Source: Breoghania sp.
Lineage (GTDB): Bacteria > Pseudomonadota > Alphaproteobacteria > Rhizobiales > Stappiaceae
Direction of reading: 5' to 3'
Assembly: GCF_963674635.1 (NCBI RefSeq)
Contig: NZ_OY771475.1
Location: forward strand, 3,286,001-3,350,000
DNA length: 64,000 nt
Shown here: piece by piece, positions 36,879 to 44,126 of the stretch
Layout of the letters: the number at the start of each line of letters is the position of its first letter
How positions within the stretch are numbered: the stretch's first letter is position 1
The notes under the pieces: model-generated
The model's input: only the letters and a program-made list of their open reading frames with translations
Told to the model about the DNA's origin: nothing
Databases searched by the model: none
Made by a program: the position numbers and the translations under genes

Positions 36879-36930
36879 ATGGATCGGGCCCGCCCGCATT
36901 GACGCGGGTCAAGCCGCCACCCTATAAATT

Positions 36931-36950
36931 CAAAAAATTATATACTTTTG
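36931..36950 (+). promoter_or_regulatory. AT-rich candidate SoxR site before the SoxH-like gene
   Basis: CAAAAAATTATATACTTTTG directly precedes the GGAGG of the metallohydrolase gene. The same string with one substitution and one missing base (CAAAAAATCATATCTTTTG) occurs at 41629-41647 upstream of soxX, and a weaker relative lies at 40089-40117. In a GC-rich genome such A/T islands stand out. Confidence 0.5.
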
Positions 36951-36962
36951 GGAGGAAACGTC

Positions 36963-37901
36963 ATGACGCTGAAAATCCCGATGCTCGACCGGCGTGCCTT
37001 GCTTGCCGGTGCGGGGGCCGCTGGTGCCCTGGCGCTGGCCGGTTCGCTGCCAACGCCGCTGCGCGCCCAGACGCTTTCCCTGGGGGATGCGTCGCTCAAG
37101 GTCGTCAGCGACGGCAATCTCGTGTTGCCGATGAGTTTCCTTCTTCCCGGACGTGAGGCGGGCGAAATTGAAGCCTTGCTGGGTCCGCACGGGCTGCCGC
37201 TTGATCGCAGCGAGCCGGATTGCAACGTGACCCTGCTTCAGACCGGCAACCGGCTCGTGCTGTTCGATGCAGGCGCAGGGGCGAACTTCCAGCCTACGGC
37301 CGGACGGCTTCTGGACAGCCTCGCAGCGGTCGACGTGGACCCATCGGACATCACCGACGTGATCTTCACCCATGCGCATCCGGATCATATCTGGGGCACG
37401 CTCGACGATTTCGACGATCCGCTCTTTGCCGAGGCGCGGCACTGGATCTCGCAGGCGGAGTGGGATTTCTGGCGGGCCGACGATACGTTGGCCAGGATGC
37501 CGGAGGAGCGGAAGTCCTTCGTGGTCGGCGCGCAGAACCGTTTCGACGCGATCGAGGAACTGGTCAGTTTCTTCAAGCCGGGCGATGAGCCCGTGGCGGG
37601 TATCGAGATCGTGGATACGGCGGGCCACACGCCGGGCCATGTTTCGGTCATGCTGCATGGCGGGTCGGACCCGCTGCTGATCACCGGCGATGCGATCACC
37701 CACCCGGTGATCTCATTCGAAAAGCCCGACTGGGAAATCGGGTCGGATCAGGACCGGGCGCAAGGGGCGGCCACGCGGGTGGCGCTGATGGACCGGCTGG
37801 CCGGGGACAAGGCCTCGATCATCGGCTTTCATCTGCCCTATCCGGGCATCGGCACGGTCGAAAAGGCGGGCTCGGCGTTCCGCTTCGCGCCCACAGCCTG
37901 A
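36963..37901 (+). CDS. soxH: Tat-exported MBL-fold metallohydrolase (SoxH-like)
   Basis: 312 residues. A Tat signal (R10-R11 in LDRRALLAGAG, then a hydrophobic stretch to LRAQ) predicts export in folded form. The metallo-beta-lactamase metal motif is H137-A-H139-P-D141-H142 in FTHAHPDHIWG, with further ligands in DTAGHTPGHVSVML and LLITGDAITHPV. Sox clusters of Paracoccus carry soxH for such a protein, whose activity is not known and which is dispensable for thiosulfate oxidation. ATG 36963 has GGGAGGAAACGTC upstream. An AT-rich motif abuts the SD. It is separated from the main sox operon by soxT-soxR-soxS on the other strand. Confidence 0.85.
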   Translation: MTLKIPMLDRRALLAGAGAAGALALAGSLPTPLRAQTLSLGDASLKVVSDGNLVLPMSFLLPGREAGEIEALLGPHGLPLDRSEPDCNVTLLQTGNRLVLFDAGAGANFQPTAGRLLDSLAAVDVDPSDITDVIFTHAHPDHIWGTLDDFDDPLFAEARHWISQAEWDFWRADDTLARMPEERKSFVVGAQNRFDAIEELVSFFKPGDEPVAGIEIVDTAGHTPGHVSVMLHGGSDPLLITGDAITHPVISFEKPDWEIGSDQDRAQGAATRVALMDRLAGDKASIIGFHLPYPGIGTVEKAGSAFRFAPTA

Positions 37902-37932
37902 GGGCTCGTGTCGACATCCGTGGCGGCGCGCC

Positions 37933-39024
37933 CTAAGGGGCGGGCCTGCCGAGGCCTGGCACGAGCGGGCGGATCGAGCCTTCGATCAGCCATGCAAGGC
38001 CGATGCGCGCGCCAAACGCGATGGAGACGAAAACGATCGGGGCGGAAATTGCCAGCGTGGAGACCGCGGTGATCCCCTGACCCACCGTGCATCCCATGGC
38101 GAAGACGCCTCCGACGCCCATCAAAGATGCGCCGATGAAATGGCGCCCAAGCTCGCGCGCGTCATCGCACGCCTCCCAGCGTCCGTCCCTTTTGCGCCAT
38201 GCGCCGAGCGCGGCGCCCAGAAACGTGCCGATCAGCAGTCCGACGCCATAATCGGGAAGGGTCCCCGTGTAGGTGACAAGCTGCAGGATCGTGTCGCCGA
38301 CGGGCACGACGAAAGAGGCCGCCTCGATCTGAATGGGGTCAAAGGCGTTGCGCGATGCCCAGGTGGTTGCAAGCCAGCCGAAGGTTATGCAGAGGCCGAC
38401 CAGGGAGCCGCTTACGATGAGGGCGCCTTCGCGCCGGTAGGCGCGGTCGGAAAAGATCCAGCCAAGCAGGCCAAGGCTTGCGAGCACCGGCACGGCGAGG
38501 CTGAGGTCGGCCCCGGTGAGGTGGGAGAGAAGCTGCGTGATGGACTGGCTTCCCGCGGCGGAGAAGTCGAGCGCGAGGTCATCGACGAGCAGAATGCGCA
38601 AGGGCGCGAGCAACCCGCGCTGGGCGGCGAGCGCCGTCAGGCCAAGAACGATCAACACCACGGCGGCGCGCAGGCTGCCGCCACCCAGGCGCACGATCGC
38701 GCCAAAACCGCACGTGCCGACAAGCGCCATGCCGAGGCCGAACATGACCCCGCCCAGGACAGCTCCGGTCAGCCCGAAGTCGGGTTGCAGATAGAAGCTC
38801 AGGGACAGATCCGCGAGGCCGAGCGCGGCGGCCGACTGGCTGGCGATCAGGGCAATTGTTGCGGCGAGTATCCAGGTGCGCAGACCGCGCGAATCACCCG
38901 CATACCAGAGCCGCTCGAACGCCGACAGCGTACAGAAGCGGTTGACGCGCGCGACATATCCCAGGACCGTTCCTGCCGCGACGCCCAGAAGGGGCAGCAG
39001 GAGCGAAGGGTCCGTTGCGTTCAT
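37933..39024 (-). CDS. soxT: YeeE/YedE-family transporter SoxT (copy 2)
   Basis: 363 residues with about ten transmembrane helices. The conserved cysteines of the thiosulfate-conducting path are C31 in VNRFCTLSAF, one in LVGTCGFGAIVRLGGG, and one in FAMGCTVGQGITAVS. It sits directly downstream of soxR on the same strand, giving the soxS-soxR-soxT order described for Pseudaminobacter, where soxT is needed for thiosulfate and tetrathionate growth. The 150-bp gap to soxR contains a dyad, so it may also have its own promoter. It is probably an inner-membrane importer of a sulfur compound that signals to SoxR or feeds assimilation. Confidence 0.87.
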   Translation of the reverse strand: MNATDPSLLLPLLGVAAGTVLGYVARVNRFCTLSAFERLWYAGDSRGLRTWILAATIALIASQSAAALGLADLSLSFYLQPDFGLTGAVLGGVMFGLGMALVGTCGFGAIVRLGGGSLRAAVVLIVLGLTALAAQRGLLAPLRILLVDDLALDFSAAGSQSITQLLSHLTGADLSLAVPVLASLGLLGWIFSDRAYRREGALIVSGSLVGLCITFGWLATTWASRNAFDPIQIEAASFVVPVGDTILQLVTYTGTLPDYGVGLLIGTFLGAALGAWRKRDGRWEACDDARELGRHFIGASLMGVGGVFAMGCTVGQGITAVSTLAISAPIVFVSIAFGARIGLAWLIEGSIRPLVPGLGRPAP

Positions 39025-39061
39025 GGTCGTTTCCTCCCGGGCCCGCTCTTTGGCGATGTCC

Positions 39062-39096
39062 CATTCCGTGGAGATTGACCATGACGTTACGGAATG
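39062..39096. promoter_or_regulatory. Dyad upstream of soxT, overlapping the shared element
   Basis: CATTCCGT (39062-39069) and ACGGAATG (39089-39096) form a perfect 8-bp inverted repeat with a 19-bp spacer, 38-72 bp before the soxT start. The right arm overlaps CATGACGTTACGGAAT, the element also present upstream of the other YeeE/YedE gene. Confidence 0.45.
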
Positions 39097-39174
39097 CCGG
39101 TTTCAAGACAAAAGCGCCATCGGCGTGGCGGCGCGGCGGGCGGGGCGGCGATGGCGACGCCGGGGTCGATCCGG

Positions 39175-39528
39175 TCAGGCCAGAGGCTTGCGGACCGGGG
39201 CGCAGAACATGGAATAGAGGTTTTCGACAATCCCGCGGACCTCGTCGTCAACGAGGGAATAGTAGATCACGCGGCCTTCGCGGCGCGGATTGACGAGCCC
39301 TTCCATGCGCAATCTTGCCAGCTGCTGGGACACGGCGGCTTGCGGCATGGTGAGGATATCCTCCAGCTCGGAAACCGATTTCTCCCCCTCCGACAGGATG
39401 CAGAGGATCAGAAGGCGGGTTTCGTGCGACAGCGCCTTCAACAGATCGCTGGCCTTGCGCGCCTGTTCCATGAGTTTGTCGCGTTCTACCGGATCGGTCA
39501 GGGTGTCCAGTGCGGGCAGGTTGATCAT
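39175..39528 (-). CDS. soxR: ArsR-family thiol-responsive repressor SoxR
   Basis: 117 residues, winged-helix ArsR/SmtB fold (KALSHETRLLILCILSEGEKSVSELEDILTMPQAAVSQQLARLRMEGLV). Two cysteines are placed as in the SqrR/BigR/SoxR group: C43 in helix 2 (LLILCIL) and C109 near the C-terminus (YSMFCAP). In characterised members reactive sulfur species bridge this pair and release the repressor from DNA. In Paracoccus SoxR binds the soxS-soxV and soxW-soxX regions. It follows soxS by 75 bp and precedes soxT. Metal-binding residues of the arsenic/zinc sensors are absent. Confidence 0.93.
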   Translation of the reverse strand: MINLPALDTLTDPVERDKLMEQARKASDLLKALSHETRLLILCILSEGEKSVSELEDILTMPQAAVSQQLARLRMEGLVNPRREGRVIYYSLVDDEVRGIVENLYSMFCAPVRKPLA

Positions 39529-39603
39529 CGTCGGACCATCTCGAATACGAAATCCATCTGGACGAACAGCCCGGATCCCTCCCGTTCCGGGTATTCGCGG
39601 CGT

Positions 39604-40062
39604 TTATTTTCCCGTGCCGACATGCGTCTGATCTCCGGGGGCGTCATCATCTGCCTTGTCTGCAGGGCGGGCCTGTGCGGCTACCAGCTTTTCCATCATT
39701 TCCTCCAGCATCGGCCAGAAGAAGTTTTCACCCGGATACCCGCGCAGCCGGGCGACTTCATGGCCGGCTTCCACCAGAACGAATGTGGGCGTCAAACGTT
39801 CCGGCCTGATGGCGGAAAGGTCATCGGGCCAGGGCTCGGTGATATCGACGCGGCGCAAGGGGGCACGGCGTCCCTCTTCGGTCTTGGCGTAGGCGGGCGC
39901 GATCTCGGCATGGAAGCGGGCGCACCACACGCAGCCGGGCTGCTCCATCATGATCAGTTCGGCGGCCTGGACGCATGAGCCGCCCATTGCCGCGATTGCC
40001 CACGCAATCACGCCAAACCCCGCGGAAAACCGCCAATATGCGAAGCCGCGCCCATCGGGCAT
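39604..40062 (-). CDS. soxS: Periplasmic thioredoxin SoxS
   Basis: 152 residues with an N-terminal signal peptide (FSAGFGVIAWAIAAMGGSCVQA) and a thioredoxin-like domain. The active site is C44-VW-C47 in MMEQPGCVWCARFHAEIAP, and the cis-Pro loop is LTPTFVLVEAG. SoxS in Paracoccus keeps the sulfur-carrying cysteine of SoxYZ in its active state. A Glu/Gln-rich tail follows the domain. The ATG of MPDGRGFAYW has AGGGGG upstream. It is divergent from soxV, and the 132-bp gap holds an A/T-rich dyad. Confidence 0.88.
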   Translation of the reverse strand: MPDGRGFAYWRFSAGFGVIAWAIAAMGGSCVQAAELIMMEQPGCVWCARFHAEIAPAYAKTEEGRRAPLRRVDITEPWPDDLSAIRPERLTPTFVLVEAGHEVARLRGYPGENFFWPMLEEMMEKLVAAQARPADKADDDAPGDQTHVGTGK

Positions 40063-40088
40063 CCGGGACCCCCTACGTTTCACCAGTT

Positions 40089-40117
40089 GAAAAATATAGT
40101 AACTTCTGAATATTTTC
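40089..40117. promoter_or_regulatory. A/T-rich dyad in the soxS-soxV divergent promoter
   Basis: GAAAAATAT (40089-40097) and ATATTTTC (40110-40117) form an inverted repeat around 12 bases (AGTAACTTCTGA). Part of it resembles the motifs upstream of the SoxH-like gene and soxX (13 of 19 aligned bases). SoxR of Paracoccus is known to bind the matching soxS-soxV region, so this is the best candidate operator. Confidence 0.6.
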
Positions 40118-40194
40118 ATCCTTCCAGTTTCAAAAAAGTCCATGTCGTGGCTTGCCGAGGCAACGGGGAACGCGACAGGAGGGGGAGGCAACGG

Positions 40195-40929
40195 ATGCTT
40201 GACGTATCCTACAGCGCGGCGTTCCTGGCGGGGCTTCTGTCCTTTGTGTCACCCTGCGTGCTGCCAATCGTGCCGCCTTACCTGTGTTATCTGGCGGGTG
40301 TCAGTTTCGAGCAGCTTTCAGGCGAAAAGCCCGACACGGCCAGTGGGCGGCGGATTGTTCTGACAGCCGTGTTTTTCGTCCTGGGCTTTGCGACCGTGTT
40401 TGTCGCGCTGGGCGCGACGGCCAGTTTCATCGGTCAGGCGGTGGCGCGCTATTTCAACATCATGTCGATCATCGCCGGTGCCATGATCGCGATCATGGGT
40501 CTGCATTTTCTGGGCGTCTTCCGCATCGGGCTGCTTTACCGGGAAGCGCGGGTGCGTGTCGCGAACAAGCCGGCCGGGCTCATCGGCAGCTATGTGATGG
40601 GACTGGCCTTCGCCTTTGGCTGGACGCCCTGTGTCGGGCCGGTGCTGGCGGCGATCCTGTTCTATGCCGGGTCCACGGCCACCGCCGCCAAGGGCGCGAC
40701 GCTGCTGGCGGTCTATGCGGCGGGCATCGGCGTGCCGTTCATCCTGGCTGCGGCCTTTGCCGGGCGGTTTCTGGCGTTTGCAGCCCGGTTCCGCAAGCAT
40801 ATGGGGACGGTGGAGAAGGTCATGGGTGGATTGCTGGTGCTGACCGGGCTCCTGTTCATGACGGGCCAGATGTCGGTCATCTCCCAGTGGCTCTTGGAGA
40901 CATTCCCGGTCTTTTCGCAGATCGGGTAG
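40195..40929 (+). CDS. soxV: CcdA-type thiol-disulfide transporter SoxV
   Basis: 244 residues with six transmembrane helices. SoxV moves reducing equivalents from cytoplasmic thioredoxin across the membrane to periplasmic thioredoxins. The two redox cysteines lie in VSPCVLPIVPPYLCYLAG (C21) and GWTPCVGPVLAAIL. ATG 40195 has GGGGGAGGCAACGG upstream. It is the first gene of the soxVWXYZABCDEF series on the plus strand and divergent from soxS. Confidence 0.93.
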   Translation: MLDVSYSAAFLAGLLSFVSPCVLPIVPPYLCYLAGVSFEQLSGEKPDTASGRRIVLTAVFFVLGFATVFVALGATASFIGQAVARYFNIMSIIAGAMIAIMGLHFLGVFRIGLLYREARVRVANKPAGLIGSYVMGLAFAFGWTPCVGPVLAAILFYAGSTATAAKGATLLAVYAAGIGVPFILAAAFAGRFLAFAARFRKHMGTVEKVMGGLLVLTGLLFMTGQMSVISQWLLETFPVFSQIG

Positions 40930-40973
40930 CCGAACTTGCCCGCCGGGCGGGCGCATTGGAGGAGGAGAGGAAG

Positions 40974-41573
40974 ATGTTCAGGACAATCTGTGCCGCAGCC
41001 TTCGGGCTCACGCTTCTTGCCGTTCCCGTCTCGGCTCCCGCAGGGGCCGCCCAGATGGGCGATGACGGGCTCCACAAGGAAGACTGGTTCGCCATCACCT
41101 TCAAGGATGTTGCAGAAGACATCGAGGCCGCGCGCGAGGAGGGCAAGCGGCTGGTTCTCGTCTTCGAACAGCGCGGCTGCATCTATTGTGCGAAGATGCA
41201 CGAGACGCTGCTCTCCGATCCGGAGGTCGCCGACTATATCAAGGCCAACTTCAAGGTCGTTCAGTACAACATGTTCGGCGACGAGGAAGTGACGGATCTC
41301 GACGGCGAGGTGCTCACCGAAAAGACCGCCGCGCGCAAGTGGGGCTATGTCTTCACGCCGACACTGGTCTTCATGCCGGAAGAGGCTCCTGAAGGTCTCA
41401 GCGCGGGGCAGGCGGCGGTTGCCACCATGCCGGGTGCTTTCGGCAAGTGGACGTTCCTCAACATGTTCCGCTGGGTGCATGAAAAGGGCTACGAGGGCGA
41501 CGAGCATTTCCAGAAATACCACGCTCGAATCATCCAGGACTTGCGCGACGCCGGGCGTTTGAAGGGCGAATAA
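40974..41573 (+). CDS. soxW: Periplasmic thioredoxin SoxW
   Basis: 199 residues: signal peptide (to about AGAA, residue 26) and thioredoxin-like domain with active site C69-IY-C72 (VFEQRGCIYCAKMHETLL). The cis-Pro segment is VFTPTLVFMPE. SoxW receives electrons from SoxV. GGAGGAGAGGAAG precedes the ATG. The stop codon is the first half of a 14-bp palindrome, and a 197-bp gap to soxX follows, so soxVW and soxX onwards may be separate transcripts, as in Paracoccus. Confidence 0.9.
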   Translation: MFRTICAAAFGLTLLAVPVSAPAGAAQMGDDGLHKEDWFAITFKDVAEDIEAAREEGKRLVLVFEQRGCIYCAKMHETLLSDPEVADYIKANFKVVQYNMFGDEEVTDLDGEVLTEKTAARKWGYVFTPTLVFMPEEAPEGLSAGQAAVATMPGAFGKWTFLNMFRWVHEKGYEGDEHFQKYHARIIQDLRDAGRLKGE

Positions 41574-41584
41574 TTACGTAATTA
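41571..41584. promoter_or_regulatory. 14-bp perfect palindrome overlapping the soxW stop
   Basis: TAATTACGTAATTA begins with the soxW TAA codon and is followed by CAACGTATTG. It lies about 190 bp upstream of soxX in the region that, in Paracoccus, is a SoxR target. It could be an operator or part of the soxX promoter. Confidence 0.45.
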
Positions 41585-41628
41585 CAACGTATTGGCCCGC
41601 GTTGAGATTCGCCGCTTCACAAAGCATG

Positions 41629-41647
41629 CAAAAAATCATATCTTTTG
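41629..41647 (+). promoter_or_regulatory. AT-rich candidate SoxR site upstream of soxX
   Basis: CAAAAAATCATATCTTTTG is 124 bp before the soxX ATG and almost identical to the motif in front of the SoxH-like gene (36931-36950). Confidence 0.5.
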
Positions 41648-41770
41648 ATGCGTCGAAACGTCGCATCGGGGTCGGCCGTGGCTGGACCCCGGGGGTTGGA
41701 GGACCTGCGCGACGTGGGAGGAATGCAGGCCGGGGGGTACCGGCCGGGAGAGGGGAGGAAGCGGCGAAAC

Positions 41771-42247
41771 ATGCGCACGCACATGCACAAGGCGATGGCG
41801 ACCCTGGTGGTCGGCTCGGCCCTTCTGGGGACGGGCTATGCACTGGCCGGGACGATCGCGCCGGACGAGGTCCGGATCGAAGACATGGAACTGAGCCAGC
41901 CGCTGACGGACATGGCGGGTGACCCGGTGAAGGGGCGGGAGGTCTTCGCGGCCCGCAAGCTCGGCAATTGCCTCGCCTGTCATGTCAACAAGGATCTCAA
42001 CAACGAGCTCTTTCACGGCGAAGTGGGACCGGTGCTGGATGGCGTTGCCGCGCGCTGGTCGCCCGAGCAACTGCGCGCGATTGTCGTGAACTCGAAGCTG
42101 GTCTTCGGCGACCAGACCATCATGCCCGGTTTCTACACCCTCGATGTGGGCATCAATGTCGACGAGGATTTTGCCGGCAAGACCATCCTGTCGGCGCAGG
42201 ACGTGGAGGACGTCGTCGCCTATCTGACGACGCTCAAGGAAGAATAG
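41771..42247 (+). CDS. soxX: Cytochrome c subunit SoxX
   Basis: 158 residues. With SoxA it forms the haem enzyme that couples thiosulfate to the cysteine of SoxY. The signal peptide ends near YALA (residue 26). The haem motif is C67-LA-C70-H71 in KLGNCLACHVNKD, and Met118 in QTIMPGFY is the probable axial ligand. The C-terminal helix (AQDVEDVVAYLTTLKEE) is typical. The ATG is chosen by GAGGAAG upstream. Upstream in-frame ATGs give unrelated residues. soxY follows after 18 bp. Confidence 0.94.
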   Translation: MRTHMHKAMATLVVGSALLGTGYALAGTIAPDEVRIEDMELSQPLTDMAGDPVKGREVFAARKLGNCLACHVNKDLNNELFHGEVGPVLDGVAARWSPEQLRAIVVNSKLVFGDQTIMPGFYTLDVGINVDEDFAGKTILSAQDVEDVVAYLTTLKEE

Positions 42248-42265
42248 TCATGAGAGGAGAACGCG

Positions 42266-42715
42266 ATGACGCTTAATCGTCGCGAAGCGCTGGCCGTTGT
42301 TGCAGGGGCTGCCGCCTTTGCGGTGAGCGGCGCCAAGGTGGCCTTTGCCACAGCGGACGACACCCGCAAGGCCATCCTGGCTTTCACGGGTGGGGCTGAG
42401 CCGGCCGAGGGCAAGATCACGCTCGATGCACCGGAAATCGCCGAAAACGGCAATACCGTGCCGATTTCCATTTCGGTCGAAAGCCCGATGACGGAGGAGG
42501 ATCATGTCGAGGCCGTTGCCATCCTCGCGGAAGGCAATCCGAGCCCGGCGGTCGCCACCTTCCACTTCACCGCGATGAGCGGCCAGGCGATGGCCTCCAC
42601 GCGCATGCGCCTTGCCAAGACCCAGAACGTCATTGCGGTCGCCCGCATGAAGGACGGTTCGGTGTTCATGGACACCAAGGAAGTGAAGGTCACCATCGGC
42701 GGCTGCGGCGGCTGA
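42266..42715 (+). CDS. soxY: Sulfur carrier protein SoxY
   Basis: 149 residues. SoxY carries sulfur intermediates on the cysteine of its C-terminal swinging arm. The tail here ends in KVTIGGCGG, the hallmark GGCGG. A Tat-type signal (R5-R6, MTLNRREALAVVAGAAAFA) exports the SoxYZ dimer. The immunoglobulin-like core includes IAENGNTVPISISVESPM. GAGGAGAACGCG precedes the ATG. soxZ follows after 22 bp, in the canonical order. Confidence 0.97.
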   Translation: MTLNRREALAVVAGAAAFAVSGAKVAFATADDTRKAILAFTGGAEPAEGKITLDAPEIAENGNTVPISISVESPMTEEDHVEAVAILAEGNPSPAVATFHFTAMSGQAMASTRMRLAKTQNVIAVARMKDGSVFMDTKEVKVTIGGCGG

Positions 42716-42737
42716 GGCTATTTGAAGGAGAGCCGTC

Positions 42738-43064
42738 ATGGCTAATGTGAAACCCCGCGTGAAGCTGCCCAAGAAGGCGGACAAGGGCGAGATCATCACG
42801 ATCAAGACGCTGATCAGCCATCCCATGGAGTCCGGCCAGCGCAAGGACAAGAGCGGAAACGTCATTCCGCGTCAGATCATCAATACCTTCAAGTGCACGT
42901 TCAATGGACAGGAGGTCTTCTCCTGCGACATGGACCCCGCCATCTCGGCCAACCCGTATATCGAGTTCACGGCCAAGGTGGAGGAAAGCGGAACGTTCGC
43001 GTTCACCTGGCAGGACGACGACGGAAGCGTCTACACCAAGGACGAGAAGATCACGGTCAAATAA
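42738..43064 (+). CDS. soxZ: Sulfur carrier partner SoxZ
   Basis: 108 residues without a signal peptide. SoxZ folds as an immunoglobulin-like sandwich, binds SoxY and is exported with it. Family signatures are ADKGEIITIKTLISHPMESGQRKD, VIPRQIINTFKCTFNGQEVFSCDM and FTWQDDDGSVYTKDEKITV. It has AAGGAGAGCCGTC as SD. It is part of the soxXYZA run. Confidence 0.97.
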   Translation: MANVKPRVKLPKKADKGEIITIKTLISHPMESGQRKDKSGNVIPRQIINTFKCTFNGQEVFSCDMDPAISANPYIEFTAKVEESGTFAFTWQDDDGSVYTKDEKITVK

Positions 43065-43095
43065 CGGACGGCCCGTGGTCGGGGGGAGGAAGCCT

Positions 43096-43965
43096 ATGGG
43101 AGGAAGGCACTTGAAGAAGGCAATCTTGACGGGCGCGGCTGCGCTCGCGCTTGTCGCCACGGCGGCAGGCAGCTTCGCCGAGCCCGTGGATGATCAACTG
43201 GTCATTGACGGGGAAATCGAAATGGTCACCCGCGTCAAGACGCCGGAGGGCCACCCCCTGGAGGAGGCCACGTCCGGCTGGCTATACCGCACCAAGGAAA
43301 CGCGGGCGCTGGAAGCCGATACGTTCGAGAACCCCGGCATGCTCTATGTGGAGCGTGGCGAGGAGATCTGGAACACGGTGGAGGGGGCGGCGGGAAAGTC
43401 CTGTGCGGAATGCCACGGTGATGCCGCGGAGAGCATGAAGGGGGTGGGCGCGCATTACCCGAAATGGAATGCGGCTGCGAAAAAGCCCTTCAATCTGGAA
43501 CTCCAGATCAATGCCTGTCGCGAAGCCAACATGCAGGCCGAGCCCTACAAGTTCGACGCCGCCGACCAGAAGGCGCTCGTCACCTATATCAAGCACCAGT
43601 CCCTCGGCATGCCGGTTGAGGTCAATCTCGATGCGGGCGAGATGCAGGCCTGGTGGGAGAAGGGCAAGGAAACATATTACACCCGCACCGGCCAGCTGAA
43701 CCTGTCCTGTGCGAACTGTCATGAGAATTACAACGGCAAGTACATCCGGGCCGACCATCTCAGCCAGGGCAATACCAACGGGTTTCCCACCTACCGGCTG
43801 AAACAGGCGAACATGGTGTCCTTGCACAATCGTTTCCGCGGTTGCATCCGCGATACGCGCGGTGCGCAGCCCAAGGCTTTCTCCGACGAACTGATGGCGC
43901 TGGAGGTCTATGTGGCCTGGCGCGGAACGGGGCTTTCGGTGGAAACACCGGCGGTCCGTCAGTAG
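43096..43965 (+). CDS. soxA: Dihaem cytochrome c subunit SoxA
   Basis: 289 residues, catalytic subunit of SoxXA. The signal peptide ends at about residue 28 (GSFA). Two CXXCH motifs are seen, C103-AE-C106-H107 and C205-AN-C208-H209. The cysteines expected as axial ligands are C141 in INACREANMQAEPY and C250 in FRGCIRDTRGAQP, the latter being the active-site residue that becomes a persulfide. It is thus the two-haem type of SoxA. Two starts are possible: ATG 43096 with GGGGGAGGAAG, or TTG 43111 with GGAGGAAGG. Confidence 0.95.
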   Translation: MGGRHLKKAILTGAAALALVATAAGSFAEPVDDQLVIDGEIEMVTRVKTPEGHPLEEATSGWLYRTKETRALEADTFENPGMLYVERGEEIWNTVEGAAGKSCAECHGDAAESMKGVGAHYPKWNAAAKKPFNLELQINACREANMQAEPYKFDAADQKALVTYIKHQSLGMPVEVNLDAGEMQAWWEKGKETYYTRTGQLNLSCANCHENYNGKYIRADHLSQGNTNGFPTYRLKQANMVSLHNRFRGCIRDTRGAQPKAFSDELMALEVYVAWRGTGLSVETPAVRQ

Positions 43966-43989
43966 GCACTAGACAGGCGAACGGGCCGG

Positions 43990-44024
43990 GCGCGCCAATC
44001 CCGAAACGATCTGAAGCGGCGCGC
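43990..44024 (+). other. GC-rich inverted repeat in the soxA-soxB gap
   Basis: GCGCGCC (43990-43996) and GGCGCGC (44018-44024) can pair around a 21-base loop within the 161-bp gap between soxA and soxB. It may be a partial terminator or a transcript-processing site that sets different levels of soxXYZA and soxBCDEF. There is no T-tract. Confidence 0.35.
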
Positions 44025-44126
44025 TCCGCCCGTCGGACCTAGCAAGAAATCGGCAACGGCTTGTCCGGTGCGCGCGGTGTCGTGTGCCAACGGGAAAGCC
44101 ATGCCTTGAGGCGAGAAGGTTTCAGC

